Source: Hoeflea sp. | GTDB lineage: Bacteria; Pseudomonadota; Alphaproteobacteria; Rhizobiales; Rhizobiaceae | Assembly: GCF_030682515.1 (NCBI RefSeq) | Contig: NZ_JAUXOD010000134.1 | Coordinates: 1-36,189 of the forward strand | Direction of reading: 5' to 3' | Length of the DNA stretch: 36,189 nt | Part shown: in pieces, positions 8,650 through 18,245 of the stretch | Layout: every line of letters begins with the position of its first letter | Numbering within the stretch: position 1 is the first letter of the stretch | The notes under the pieces: model-generated | Seen by the model: only the letters and a program-made list of their open reading frames with translations | The model's database searches: none | Told to the model about the DNA's origin: nothing | Position numbers and translations under genes: made by a program

Positions 8650-8758
8650 CGCGTTTCCCGGCGCATGGAAGCCGCTTGATGCTCCTCCCTCATCGAGTTT
8701 GATACCAGGTGCGCCCACTGGCCTCGCTTTCCCTTGCGGAGACGCGGGGCCTTTTTTT
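8650..8758 (+). ncRNA. Candidate trans-acting small RNA with CU-rich loop
   Basis: The segment ends in a strong intrinsic terminator and contains, before it, a hairpin with stem CTTGATG/CATCGAG (8677-8683 and 8693-8699, one G-U pair) whose nine-base loop is CTCCTCCCT, complementary to a Shine-Dalgarno sequence. Inside the terminator hairpin a second small stem, CGC/GCG, exposes TTTCCCTT. A length near 110 bases and CU-rich loops resemble rhizobial regulatory RNAs of the alpha-r14/NfeR1 type, which bind ribosome binding sites of target mRNAs. The 5-prime end is inferred from a weak promoter and may be off by tens of bases. It could instead be an unusual long trailer of the DUF922 gene. Confidence 0.5.
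8720..8758 (+). terminator. Rho-independent terminator
   Basis: The arms GGCCTCGC (8720-8727) and GCGGGGCC (8744-8751) pair with one G-U, followed directly by seven T residues. It lies 340 bases after the DUF922 stop, which is far for that gene and favours a separate short transcript. Confidence 0.8.
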
Positions 8759-8784
8759 GGTGCGCGCGCCGGATGCCGTCCCGA

Positions 8785-10195
<1,411 letters not shown>

Positions 10196-10226
10196 TCATA
10201 CACGCTGGACCGCATGAGGCAAGAAT

Positions 10227-10265
10227 GAAAACCACGCTGCGACAGCGTTGCGCGGCATGGTTTTC
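10227..10265. repeat. Inverted repeat between hpt and ferredoxin genes
   Basis: Arms GAAAACCA (10227-10234) and TGGTTTTC (10258-10265) enclose an internal stem CGCTG/CAGCG. It lies upstream of the ferredoxin gene and downstream of the Hpt gene. It lacks a T run, so it is a structured leader or operator rather than a terminator. Confidence 0.5.
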
Positions 10266-10360
10266 CAAAATGCGATAAACTTCACCGGTTTGAACGGGCC
10301 GGACCGGGGCTGCCGATGGCCTGGCGCTTCAGCGCCTCGGCCCTGCGGTAGCGGGCCGCC

Positions 10361-10729
10361 TCAGCGGATCAGTCCTGCAATGAAGGTGTCGGCGTCGATC
10401 ACCGACTTGGTGAAGGCGGCGATGGCGGCGGGGTTGCGCGGCTTGGCTTCGACCTCGGAGGCCGTGCGGGCGACATCGAAGGCGCCCACGCCCTTGGCGG
10501 CTCCGGCCAGCCGGTGCGCCAGTTCGGAACGGCCCTTGGTGTTCAGGCCGCCGATCCGGGCAACCGCCTCGCGCGCCTGCCGGGCAAACAGCGCCAGCAC
10601 TTCGGTTTCAAGCGCCTTGTCGCCGCCGGTCTGGCGCGCGAGATGAACAAGGTCGATCGGCCGTCCGCCCGATGGGCGCGGCTGGTAGCTGATTTCCGGG
10701 GCTTCGAAGGCTATGCTGAGCGCCGCCAT
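10361..10729 (-). CDS. Hpt (histidine phosphotransfer) domain protein
   Basis: The 122-residue protein is a single histidine-phosphotransfer domain. The phospho-accepting histidine lies in ELAHRLAGAAKGVGA, matching the Hpt pattern (H-x-L-x-G-x-x-x-x-x-G), flanked by helices rich in alanine that form the four-helix bundle. Such stand-alone Hpt proteins relay phosphate between a hybrid kinase and a response regulator. AAGGA precedes the ATG at 10729 by about 8 bases. No kinase or regulator is adjacent. It is divergent from the large GPR-like gene, with 376 bases between them. Confidence 0.85.
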   Translation of the reverse strand: MAALSIAFEAPEISYQPRPSGGRPIDLVHLARQTGGDKALETEVLALFARQAREAVARIGGLNTKGRSELAHRLAGAAKGVGAFDVARTASEVEAKPRNPAAIAAFTKSVIDADTFIAGLIR

Positions 10730-11105
10730 GGCGGGTATCCTTTGATTGCTGAGTGATTGGCAAAGATGGGGCGGCAGCCTCTAGATCGGGTAAACGCGGG
10801 TCAGGGATCCGGCAAAAAATCCGCCGGGATGGTTAACGGCGGGTAAATGTGGCCTTTGATTGGCCTTTGCGCCTTTTTTTGACACAGGGGATCGTTAAAT
10901 AGCAGTGGACGCTCGCACCATTCCACCGCTTCCAATTGTTAATTCGGCGCGTGTGTGTCACTTATTTGGAAGTTTGAGGGTCCGAAAGCGGGACACGACA
11001 TGATATCTGCCGATTGGCGGCAGGGTGTCTGTTCCGTTTTTGGGTGTGCACCAGTGGCGGGTTGCACCACAAAACCCCTCTCCAGAGTAACGAGGCTTGA
11101 GTGGC
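10730..11105. promoter_or_regulatory. Divergent intergenic region, possible CtrA-like box
   Basis: No gene is evident in these 376 bases, which must hold the promoters of the Hpt gene (minus) and the GPR-like gene (plus). TTAA at 10833-10836 and TAAA at 10844-10847 are spaced by 7 bases, one mismatch from the alphaproteobacterial CtrA full site TTAA-N7-TTAA. A T-run follows at about 10874. The CtrA reading is tentative. Confidence 0.3.
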
Positions 11106-14100
11106 ATGAGTAAGACACCAGCGGACAAGAGCATTGACGAGCAGACCTTCGAGGCGCTTGAAGACGCCCTGAAAATCGACCTGGACGATGACAGTCTGGG
11201 GGTGCTCGACGACATTTCCATCGAGGAGCTGGAGAACAAGGTGTCCAGCGCCGCCCGCGAACTCAAGAGCGCCGGCGACAGCAGGCCGCAATCCGCCGAA
11301 GCCAAGTCACAGGCTCCGGGCAACAGCACCGCGCCGCGCGTGCCGACCCCGCCATTCACGCCCGCCGCGCCCCTGGCGCCGGCCAATGACGACAGCCGCA
11401 AGACCACCGCTGGCCTGCTGCGCGCGCTCGAAATCCGTTCGAGCCGCGGCGCCGTGCGCAACGCCACCATCATTTCCGTGCTCTGGGCCTTCGGCGGGCT
11501 GGGGCTCGCCAATCTCATGCTGGCGCCCGCCATCTGGCAGATCCGCTCCGTCGCCGACCTGCTGGCCATGCCGGCGGCCATCGGCTTCCTGGTGGCGATC
11601 ATCGTCCCGATCCTGATTTTCTTCGCCTTCTCGATCATGATGGCCCGCGCCCGCGAAATGCGCTCGGCGGCCCGCTCGATGGCAGAGGTGGCGTTGCGCC
11701 TGGCCGAACCCGAGAACATCGCCGGCGACCGCATCCTCTCCGTCGGCCAGGCCGTCCGCCGCGAAGTCTCGGCCATGAACGAAGGCATCGAGCGCACCAT
11801 CGCGCGCGCCTCCGAACTCGAAACGCTGGTGCATTCCGAAGTCAACGCACTCGAGCGCAGCTACTCGGACAATGAAATGCGCGTCCGCGGCCTGGTGCAG
11901 GAACTGGGTTCGGAACGCGATGCGATCGTCGGCCATGCCGAACGGCTGCGCGCCTCGATCTCCGGCGCCCACGAACAGCTCAAGGAAGAACTCACCCTCG
12001 CCAGCGAAGAGATCGCGGCGCGGATCTCGACGTCCGGCCAGGCCTTTGCGCATCTGATGGAGACACGGGCCGCCAATCTTCAGGAACGCACGATCGAGAC
12101 CAGCCGCGAGCTCGAAGCCCTGCTCGACGGTCGCACCGACGCGCTCGTCACCGCGCTCAAGATCTCCGGCGGCGATCTGACCGACGAGTTCGACACACGT
12201 CTGGAAATGCTCAATGTCCAGCTCAACCAGCGCGGCAAGGCGCTGCTGTCCGAATTCGAGACCCGCGCCTCGACGCTCGACGCCAACACCGAAAAGCTCA
12301 ACGCGGCACTCGGCGAGCGCGCGCGCCAGCTCAACGAGACGCTGATCGCCCGCACCCGCGATATTTCCGAGAGCCTCGGCGTCGGCCAGCAGGCGATCAC
12401 CTCCGGCCTGGAGCAGACCCTCGCCGCGCTCAATTCGGCGCTTGACGAGAAGGGCGCCTCGTTCAGCCAGGCGCTCAAGTCCAGCGCCGATGACGCGATC
12501 ATGGATCTCGATCTGCGCTCCGGCTTCTTCGAGGAGAAGCTCGAATCCTCGATCAACCGCCTGACCGCGGCCTTCGACGAGCGCGTCGGCGAGTTCACCT
12601 CCGCCTTTGACAGCCGCGCCGGCAGTCTCGACGGCAAGCTGTCGGATAGCCTGGCGCGGATCAACGAGACGCTTCACGGCGGCACCAACGCCATGGACGG
12701 CATCCTGTCCTCGAGCCTCGAGCGGATCGGCGCAACCCTGTCGGACCGCAGCCAGGCGCTGGAGACGACGCTGGGCTCGGGCGCCGAGCGCATCGAAGCC
12801 TCCACGGCCAATGTCGCCGAGCGCATCGAGACCACGCTGGGCGCAGGCGTCGAGCGCATCGAAGCCTCCACCACCAATGTCGCAGACCGCATCGAGACCA
12901 CGCTGGGCGCAGGCGCCGAGCGCATCGAAGCCTCCACGGCCAATGTCGCGGACCGCATCGAGACCACGCTCGCCACCCGTACGGACGCCATCGAGCGGGC
13001 GATCGCCACCGGCGCCGAACGCATCGACACCAGCCTCAACGAACGCTCGGCCGCCCTGTTCGGCGCGATTTCCGAAAGCGCCGATTCGCTTGACCGCAGG
13101 CTTGGCGAACGCGCCGGCAGCTTCGGCGCAGCCGTGAACACCGCAGCCGATGCGCTCGACGAACGCCTTGCGGCCCGCGCCGCGGCGATCCAGTCGGGCC
13201 TGTCGGAAGCCTCCGACCGCCTGGCGGCGACCCTCGACGTCGAAGGCCAGCGCTATGTCGAGGTGGCCCAGTCCGCCTCCGAGCGGATCGACACCACCCT
13301 GACCAAGGGCGCCGACCACATCGACGAACGCCTGTCGACCATGAACAACATGCTCGGGATCGGTCTCGACGCGGTGTCGAAGACCATCGAGGGCAAGGCC
13401 ACGGGGCTTGCAGCCAAGCTCCGCGAGGCCGTCGCCACTGCGGCCATCGAACTCGACGCGGAGGCCTTGAAGGCCGGCGAGACCCTGCAGACCGTCGGCT
13501 CCGGCTTTGCCGGCCGGATGGACGACCAGGCCCGCGATTTCGCCCGCACCATCGACGCCCATGTCGAGGAGCGCACCGCCAATCTCGCCGCCCATGCCGA
13601 AAGCATCGCAAGCAGCATTTCCGCCAGCGCCTCGGGCCTCGGCCGCGAAGCCAGCCGGATCAGCGATCTGGTCGAGCGCGTCGGCGAGACCGTCGGCAAT
13701 CAGGCCAATGCCATCTCCGGCACGCTGGATGCGAGCGAGGCACGGTTTGCAGCCCAGGCCGAGGCGCTTGCCGCGCGGCTGGCGCAGGAAACCGAGTCCA
13801 TTTCCAACCGGCTGGGGGAAACCACCAACACCCTGGTCTCCACGCTCGACGAGAAAACCGACGCGATCGCGGGTCGCATCAGCGCAAGCGCCAGCAATCT
13901 GGTCGCGACGCTCGATGAGAAGACCGACGCGATCTCCGGCCGCATCGGCGCCACCGCCACCGACCTGGTCTCCACGCTCGACGAAAAGGCCGGCGCCATC
14001 GACGCCCGCCTGCAGAAATCCGCCGAGGAGATCGTCAACCGCACCGGTTCGCTGGGCGACGCGCTCAACCAGAAGGCCGTCAACATCATCCAGAAGCTGG

Positions 14101-15944
14101 TGGAAGCCGAGCAGGCGATGGACATCCGCGCCACCTCGGTGCACTCGACGCTCGACGAGCGGACCCGCGAACTCAACTCCATGCTCGCCAGCCGCTCGGC
14201 AGAATTGTCGCGCGTCATCGACGAGCAGGCCCGCCCGCTGGTCGAGCAGTATGCCGCCAGCGGCGAGGACTTCGCCAACCGCCTGACCGAGGTCACCCAG
14301 AACTCGACCGACCGTCTGCGCGCCGAGAACGCCGCGCTGATCAACGCCATCACCAACCGCACCAGCGAGACGCTCACCGCCATCGAGACCGTCAACCAGA
14401 GCCTGACCAGCAATGTCGGCGCGCTGCTGGAGCGTCTGGGCCAAAGCAACGGCGAGATCTCGAAGGTCATCGCCAACGCCGCCTCGACCCTGGGCGCGGC
14501 CAACGAGCAATTGTCGCAGACCACCGGCGAGTTCGCCTCCTCGACCGAGAAGGCAGCGGGCCTCTTGTCCGGCTCCGCCCGTCTGCTCGACGGCAAGGTC
14601 GAGAAGCTCACCGATATCTCGAGCCGCACGCTCAACCAGGTCGGCGCCATTGCCGGCCGGTTCGACGACCACTCCAAGGTGCTGGCCTCGGCCTCCGACC
14701 TTCTGGGCGCCGCGCAGTCCAACCTGGCCTCGACGCTGGAGGAACGCCGCGAGGCGCTTCAGGCCCTGTCGCTTGGCCTGGTCAGCCGCTCCGAGCAGAT
14801 CGAATCCACCATGCATTCGCTCGAGGAGATCGTCGAGAAGGCCTTCGCCAACGCCGACGAACTTTCCAAGCGCGCCGCCCTGCGGCTGGAAGGCGGCTTG
14901 CGCAATGCTGCCGAGAACGCCTCCAAGCTGCTGGGCGAGACCGAGGACCGGGCGCATGCCGCGGCCGGGATGATGCGCGAAAGCGTGCGCGAAGCCGCCG
15001 AGGATGCCGAAAAGCTGCTGCGCGGCAGCGAAAACCGCGCCCAGTCGGCGGCCGGCACCCTGCGCGACAGCATGCGCGAGGCGATCGAGGACGCGATTGC
15101 GCGCTTCTCCGGCGCCACCGACGAAATCCGCCAGTCCGCGGCCGAAATCCGCCGCGAGCTGGACGACACCCGCAGCGAACTCAAGCGCGGCGCCTTCGAC
15201 CTGCCCGAGGAGACCCGCGAAAGCGCGGCCGCCATGCGCCGCGCCGTCGCCGACCAGATCAAGGCGCTGCAGGAGCTGTCGCAGATCGTCAGCCAGTCGA
15301 GCCACCAGGCCGAGTTCAGCCAGGCCGCGCAGCGCGTCGTGGCCCGTGTGGCTGCTCCTGCGCCGCAGCCGGCACCCCGGCGCGAGCCGGCGCCCGCACC
15401 GCAGCCGGCGCCCCGCACCGAAGCCCCGGTCGCACGCGCGACCCTGCGGGCCAGCCTCGAGCCCGCAGGCGCGGCCCCGGCCAAGAGCGACGGCTGGGTC
15501 AGCGACCTGCTGCGCGGCGCATCGCGCGAGGAGCAGGCGCCTGCCCGCGCCCCGGCCGCACCGCGCGCGCCCGAGCGCAACCCGCGCCATGTCGTGGAAT
15601 CGCTCAACTCGCTGTCGGTCGACATCGCCCGCGCCATCGATCATGACGCCTCGGTCGAACTGTGGCGGCGCTACCAGCGCGGCGAACGCGATGTCTTCAC
15701 GAGGCGGCTCTACACGCTCAAGGGCCAGCAGACCTTCGAGGAGATCAAGTCGAAATACGGCCGCGAGCCCGAATTCCGCGCAGCCGTCGATCGCTACATC
15801 GCCGATTTCGAGAAGCTCCTGTCGGATGTCGCGCGCAATGACCGCGACAACATGATGACCCAGACCTACCTCACATCCGACACCGGCAAGGTCTACACCA
15901 TGCTGGCCCACGCCAGCGGCCGCTTCGGTGGCCAGGAGCGCTGA
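11106..15944 (+). CDS. gpr: Giant apolipoprotein-like coiled-coil membrane protein, GPR/RgsE-like
   Basis: The 1612-residue protein resembles the Growth Pole Ring protein of Agrobacterium (RgsE in Sinorhizobium), a ring-forming polar-growth scaffold. An acidic N-terminus (1-60) and a Pro/Ala-rich stretch (70-95) precede two transmembrane helices (about 121-144 and 155-179). Then comes an enormous predicted helical region (about 185-1410) built of 11/22-residue amphipathic repeats of apolipoprotein A/E type, including two blocks of three near-identical 22-mers (557-622, 910-975). A Pro-rich linker (about 1416-1444) leads to a conserved globular C-terminal domain (about 1494-1612; SLSVDIARAIDHDASVELW). 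It is shorter than the roughly 2100-residue Agrobacterium protein. ATG 11106 is preferred over the TTG at 11097. Kinesin-like or chromosome-segregation annotations of such proteins reflect only coiled coil. A strong terminator follows. Confidence 0.75.
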   Translation: MSKTPADKSIDEQTFEALEDALKIDLDDDSLGVLDDISIEELENKVSSAARELKSAGDSRPQSAEAKSQAPGNSTAPRVPTPPFTPAAPLAPANDDSRKTTAGLLRALEIRSSRGAVRNATIISVLWAFGGLGLANLMLAPAIWQIRSVADLLAMPAAIGFLVAIIVPILIFFAFSIMMARAREMRSAARSMAEVALRLAEPENIAGDRILSVGQAVRREVSAMNEGIERTIARASELETLVHSEVNALERSYSDNEMRVRGLVQELGSERDAIVGHAERLRASISGAHEQLKEELTLASEEIAARISTSGQAFAHLMETRAANLQERTIETSRELEALLDGRTDALVTALKISGGDLTDEFDTRLEMLNVQLNQRGKALLSEFETRASTLDANTEKLNAALGERARQLNETLIARTRDISESLGVGQQAITSGLEQTLAALNSALDEKGASFSQALKSSADDAIMDLDLRSGFFEEKLESSINRLTAAFDERVGEFTSAFDSRAGSLDGKLSDSLARINETLHGGTNAMDGILSSSLERIGATLSDRSQALETTLGSGAERIEASTANVAERIETTLGAGVERIEASTTNVADRIETTLGAGAERIEASTANVADRIETTLATRTDAIERAIATGAERIDTSLNERSAALFGAISESADSLDRRLGERAGSFGAAVNTAADALDERLAARAAAIQSGLSEASDRLAATLDVEGQRYVEVAQSASERIDTTLTKGADHIDERLSTMNNMLGIGLDAVSKTIEGKATGLAAKLREAVATAAIELDAEALKAGETLQTVGSGFAGRMDDQARDFARTIDAHVEERTANLAAHAESIASSISASASGLGREASRISDLVERVGETVGNQANAISGTLDASEARFAAQAEALAARLAQETESISNRLGETTNTLVSTLDEKTDAIAGRISASASNLVATLDEKTDAISGRIGATATDLVSTLDEKAGAIDARLQKSAEEIVNRTGSLGDALNQKAVNIIQKLVEAEQAMDIRATSVHSTLDERTRELNSMLASRSAELSRVIDEQARPLVEQYAASGEDFANRLTEVTQNSTDRLRAENAALINAITNRTSETLTAIETVNQSLTSNVGALLERLGQSNGEISKVIANAASTLGAANEQLSQTTGEFASSTEKAAGLLSGSARLLDGKVEKLTDISSRTLNQVGAIAGRFDDHSKVLASASDLLGAAQSNLASTLEERREALQALSLGLVSRSEQIESTMHSLEEIVEKAFANADELSKRAALRLEGGLRNAAENASKLLGETEDRAHAAAGMMRESVREAAEDAEKLLRGSENRAQSAAGTLRDSMREAIEDAIARFSGATDEIRQSAAEIRRELDDTRSELKRGAFDLPEETRESAAAMRRAVADQIKALQELSQIVSQSSHQAEFSQAAQRVVARVAAPAPQPAPRREPAPAPQPAPRTEAPVARATLRASLEPAGAAPAKSDGWVSDLLRGASREEQAPARAPAAPRAPERNPRHVVESLNSLSVDIARAIDHDASVELWRRYQRGERDVFTRRLYTLKGQQTFEEIKSKYGREPEFRAAVDRYIADFEKLLSDVARNDRDNMMTQTYLTSDTGKVYTMLAHASGRFGGQER
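12774..12971 (+). repeat. Three tandem 66-bp coding repeats
   Basis: Three in-frame 66-base units (12774-12839, 12840-12905, 12906-12971) encode near-identical 22-residue peptides of the form GAGAERIEASTANVADRIETTL within the GPR-like protein. The high DNA identity suggests recent duplication or gene conversion. Confidence 0.9.
13833..14030 (+). repeat. Second block of three 66-bp coding repeats
   Basis: Three further 22-residue units based on LVSTLDEKTDAI plus ten residues are encoded at 13833-13898, 13899-13964 and 13965-14030. The third unit is more diverged. The same period as the first block shows a 22-mer architecture for the whole helical region. Confidence 0.8.
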
Positions 15945-15973
15945 GGCGCTTCATCAACCCCTGCCTTCGCAAG

Positions 15974-16001
15974 GAACCCCGCCATTGAGCGGGGTTCTTT
16001 C
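15974..16001 (+). terminator. Rho-independent terminator of GPR-like gene
   Basis: A perfect nine-base stem, GAACCCCGC with GCGGGGTTC, encloses the loop CATTGA and is followed by TTT. It begins 30 bases after the stop codon. Confidence 0.9.
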
Positions 16002-16197
16002 GTTCCAGGTGGCGGTGCGGGCGCGGCCATCCGGCCGCCTCAACCAGTCCCGCAAACAAACATGTATTCAAGATGCGTCAATATGCCGTGCGCCCTTCTC
16101 TGGCGCGCGGGGCGGTCTTGCTTACATACAGGGTGAGCCGGCGCTCGCCCCGAAGCGGATGCGGGACACACGGGATGAAGCGACAAAGGAGACTGGC

Positions 16198-16560
16198 ATG
16201 GAACTGGCGGCAACAGTGGCCTATCTGGCGATCATCGGCCTTCTCGGCTGGCGCGCCTGGCGCGGCGGCGACACCGAGAAGGTGATGTTCGTCGTCAATG
16301 TCATCCTGCTCTGGATCAGTGCCATCTGGCTGTTCGGCTACCCTGCCCTGATCGGTCCGGCCGTGGTGGCCGCCGGCGGATTCCTGCTGTTTCTTGTGGT
16401 GATGACCTCGTCGGACCTCAGGGTTCCCGTGGCCGCCCGAAAGCCGGCGGAAGCGACCGAACCGCCCATCGACGATCGTCACCCCGCGCTCCGGGAGGCC
16501 GAAGTCGGCGCGGCGCGCAAGGATGCAAGCCCGCTCAGCTCCGCGCCAGCCTCGACCTGA
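16198..16560 (+). CDS. Small multi-pass membrane protein, unknown function
   Basis: The 120-residue protein has three hydrophobic helices in its first 70 residues (about 4-18, 29-47 and 51-70) followed by a charged, probably cytoplasmic tail with no motif I recognise (RKPAEATEPPIDDRHPALRE and onward). AAAGGAG lies 7-8 bases before the ATG at 16198, a strong ribosome binding site, which decides this start over the much longer frame beginning at 15928 across the terminator. It stands alone between the GPR-like gene and the Sel1 gene. I do not recognise a named family. Confidence 0.75.
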   Translation: MELAATVAYLAIIGLLGWRAWRGGDTEKVMFVVNVILLWISAIWLFGYPALIGPAVVAAGGFLLFLVVMTSSDLRVPVAARKPAEATEPPIDDRHPALREAEVGAARKDASPLSSAPAST

Positions 16561-16779
16561 CCGGGCCCCGTGCGGCGGCGGCCCGCGTCGGTCGAACGCG
16601 CCTGTCCAAGCCGTGCCGCCCGGGTTCTCTTGCCCGAGAAGAGGCCCGCCCCGTTCGACCAGGCCTCCGGGCGCAAAAATTCCACCGCGCCAGCGTAAAA
16701 AAACGTGCGTATATCCGGTTTCCTGCATAAATTCCGATTTCCAAGATCAACGGCCCGCGGCGGACTCTGGAGCAACAGC

Positions 16780-17571
16780 ATGAAGACTGGCACGACCTCA
16801 CTCCGAATGCCCTTTCTTGCGGCGCTCGCAGCCTGCGCCCTCGGCGTGCCGTCGATGGCTGAGGCCGGGGAAAGCCGGGATATCTGCGACCAGCTGGCGG
16901 CCAGCAAGTTCGACACCACCCGGCCCTCGGGCTTTCCCGGCGTCGATGAGCAGGACATCGACATCGACAAGGCCCTGCCCGCCTGTCAGGACGCGAGCGC
17001 CGGCGGCACGGGCCCGCGCTACACGTTCCAGCTCGGCCGCGTCCTGTCGAAACAGGGCATGAAGGCTGAGGCGATTGCGCTCTATGAACAGGCCTCCACC
17101 GCGGGCCTGACCATTGCGATGGTCAATCTGGGCGCAGCCCTGGAGGAGGATAACCCCGCCCAGGCCTTCGCCTGGTACCGCAAGGCTTCCGAGGCAGGCG
17201 ACATGCTGGGCTCCTACAATCTCGGCGTCGCCTATGAGAACGGCATCGGCGTCGAGGTGAGCGGCCCGCTGGCCCTCGAAGCCTACAGGAAGGCCTCTGA
17301 CCAGGGCGATGGATCTGCCGCCTACAATGCGGCCGTGCTCCTGGACGAGGGAACCCTGATCCCGGCGGACAAGCCCGAAGCCGTGCGGCTGTACACGCTC
17401 GCCATCGACCGCAACAATGCCGACGCCATGTTCAATCTGGCGCAGATGTACGAGAAGGGAGAGGAAGTCGGGGCGGACAAGGCCAGGGCGCTCGAGCTTT
17501 ACAGACGGGCAGCCGCGCTTGGCGACACGGAGGCCGCCGACAATGCCAAACGGCTCGAGGCCGCGGACTGA
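16780..17571 (+). CDS. Secreted Sel1-repeat (TPR-like) protein
   Basis: The 263-residue protein begins with a signal peptide (about 1-29, cleavage after SMAEA) and then carries Sel1-like repeats: recognisable units are AFAWYRKASEAGDMLGSYNLG, ALEAYRKASDQGDGSAAYNAA, AVRLYTLAIDRNNADAMFNLA and ALELYRRAAALGDTEAADNA. These alpha-helical pairs act as protein-interaction scaffolds, often in cell-envelope or signalling complexes. Two cysteines near the mature N-terminus (DICDQL and LPACQD) may form a disulfide. GGAG precedes ATG 16780 by 7 bases. It abuts the convergent lipoprotein gene end-to-end, with no base between the stops. Confidence 0.88.
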   Translation: MKTGTTSLRMPFLAALAACALGVPSMAEAGESRDICDQLAASKFDTTRPSGFPGVDEQDIDIDKALPACQDASAGGTGPRYTFQLGRVLSKQGMKAEAIALYEQASTAGLTIAMVNLGAALEEDNPAQAFAWYRKASEAGDMLGSYNLGVAYENGIGVEVSGPLALEAYRKASDQGDGSAAYNAAVLLDEGTLIPADKPEAVRLYTLAIDRNNADAMFNLAQMYEKGEEVGADKARALELYRRAAALGDTEAADNAKRLEAAD

Positions 17572-18165
17572 TCAGATCCGCGACAGCGTCCAGCTGACGA
17601 GTTCGCGCACGACCTCTTCGAACGCCCGGTCGAGCGACTGCACATAAGCCGCATTGCCCGAGCCTGACACCGGCGTGGTGGCGCGGAACACCTGCGACGC
17701 CACGACGACGCCGTTGCGGTCGTTGAGGATCTTGGCGGAGATTTCGACCAGCGCCTGCTCGCCCGCGTCCGCCTTGATCTCGAAGGCGCGGATCGAGGTG
17801 ATGATGTTGAAATCGATTGCCAGCCCGTCGCCCGGGCGGCCGACGCCGCCGACCCGGCCGGAATTCTCGAACGCCTGGACCAGCTTGTCCTGCACGATCT
17901 TCGGCAGACGGTCCGACCATTGCGAATTGGCGAGGTACTCGATCGAGGACGGCGACGGACGGATGACGATCTGCTCGCTGTCGAGCGCCTTCAGCGCCGC
18001 CGGCTCGCCGATCAGGATCTGGCGGTTGCGCGACTGCTGCCCGCTGACCGCGGGCGCCGCCGACAGGCCATAGGTGTCGGGGGGCGTACCCTTGCCCAGG
18101 CCGCCCGCGCAGCCCGAGAGCACCGACAGCATCGCAACTGCCACTATCCATCCACTCGCGTTCAC
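17572..18165 (-). CDS. ABC transporter auxiliary lipoprotein (PqiC/ABC_trans_aux-like)
   Basis: This lipoprotein is the last gene of the Mla-type operon and is expected in the outer membrane or facing the periplasm, helping lipid transfer with the MCE protein. The lipobox is LSGC (in AVAMLSVLSGCAGG); after it come PPDTYGLSAAP, typical of the PqiC/ABC_trans_aux family, and IVIRPSPSSIEYLANSQWSDRLPKIVQDKLVQAFENSG. The start is uncertain. I use GTG 18165, just before the hydrophobic segment, but a TTG at 18249 overlaps the mlaD stop (TTGA) and would add 28 residues including a basic HRKKR, which may be the better signal-peptide n-region. Product identity does not depend on this. Confidence 0.82.
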   Translation of the reverse strand: MNASGWIVAVAMLSVLSGCAGGLGKGTPPDTYGLSAAPAVSGQQSRNRQILIGEPAALKALDSEQIVIRPSPSSIEYLANSQWSDRLPKIVQDKLVQAFENSGRVGGVGRPGDGLAIDFNIITSIRAFEIKADAGEQALVEISAKILNDRNGVVVASQVFRATTPVSGSGNAAYVQSLDRAFEEVVRELVSWTLSRI

Positions 18166-18245
18166 GCCTACGCCAATCCCCGAAGCCTTCGCCCGGCATC
18201 CAAACACTTCATTAACCCTTTTCTTGCGATGCAACCGCCAAAGAG

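Noticed and set aside
8720-8758. Terminator hairpin considered as the terminator of the minus-strand ferredoxin reductase gene
   Set aside because: The T run follows the stem only on the plus strand, so it serves a plus-strand transcript; on the minus strand the stem would lack a T tract.
8650-8758. 6S RNA, SRP RNA or tmRNA in the gap near 8.7 kb
   Set aside because: The conserved SRP tetraloop helix, the tmRNA tRNA-like ends and the 6S open-complex mimic were not seen; a CU-rich regulatory RNA fits better.
11307-15911. 1534-codon open frame antisense to the GPR-like gene
   Set aside because: It follows from codon bias and the repetitive Ala/Glu/Arg-rich coding sequence on the plus strand. 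The translation is low-complexity Gly/Val/Asp-rich sequence with no domain, and no ribosome binding site or promoter supports it.
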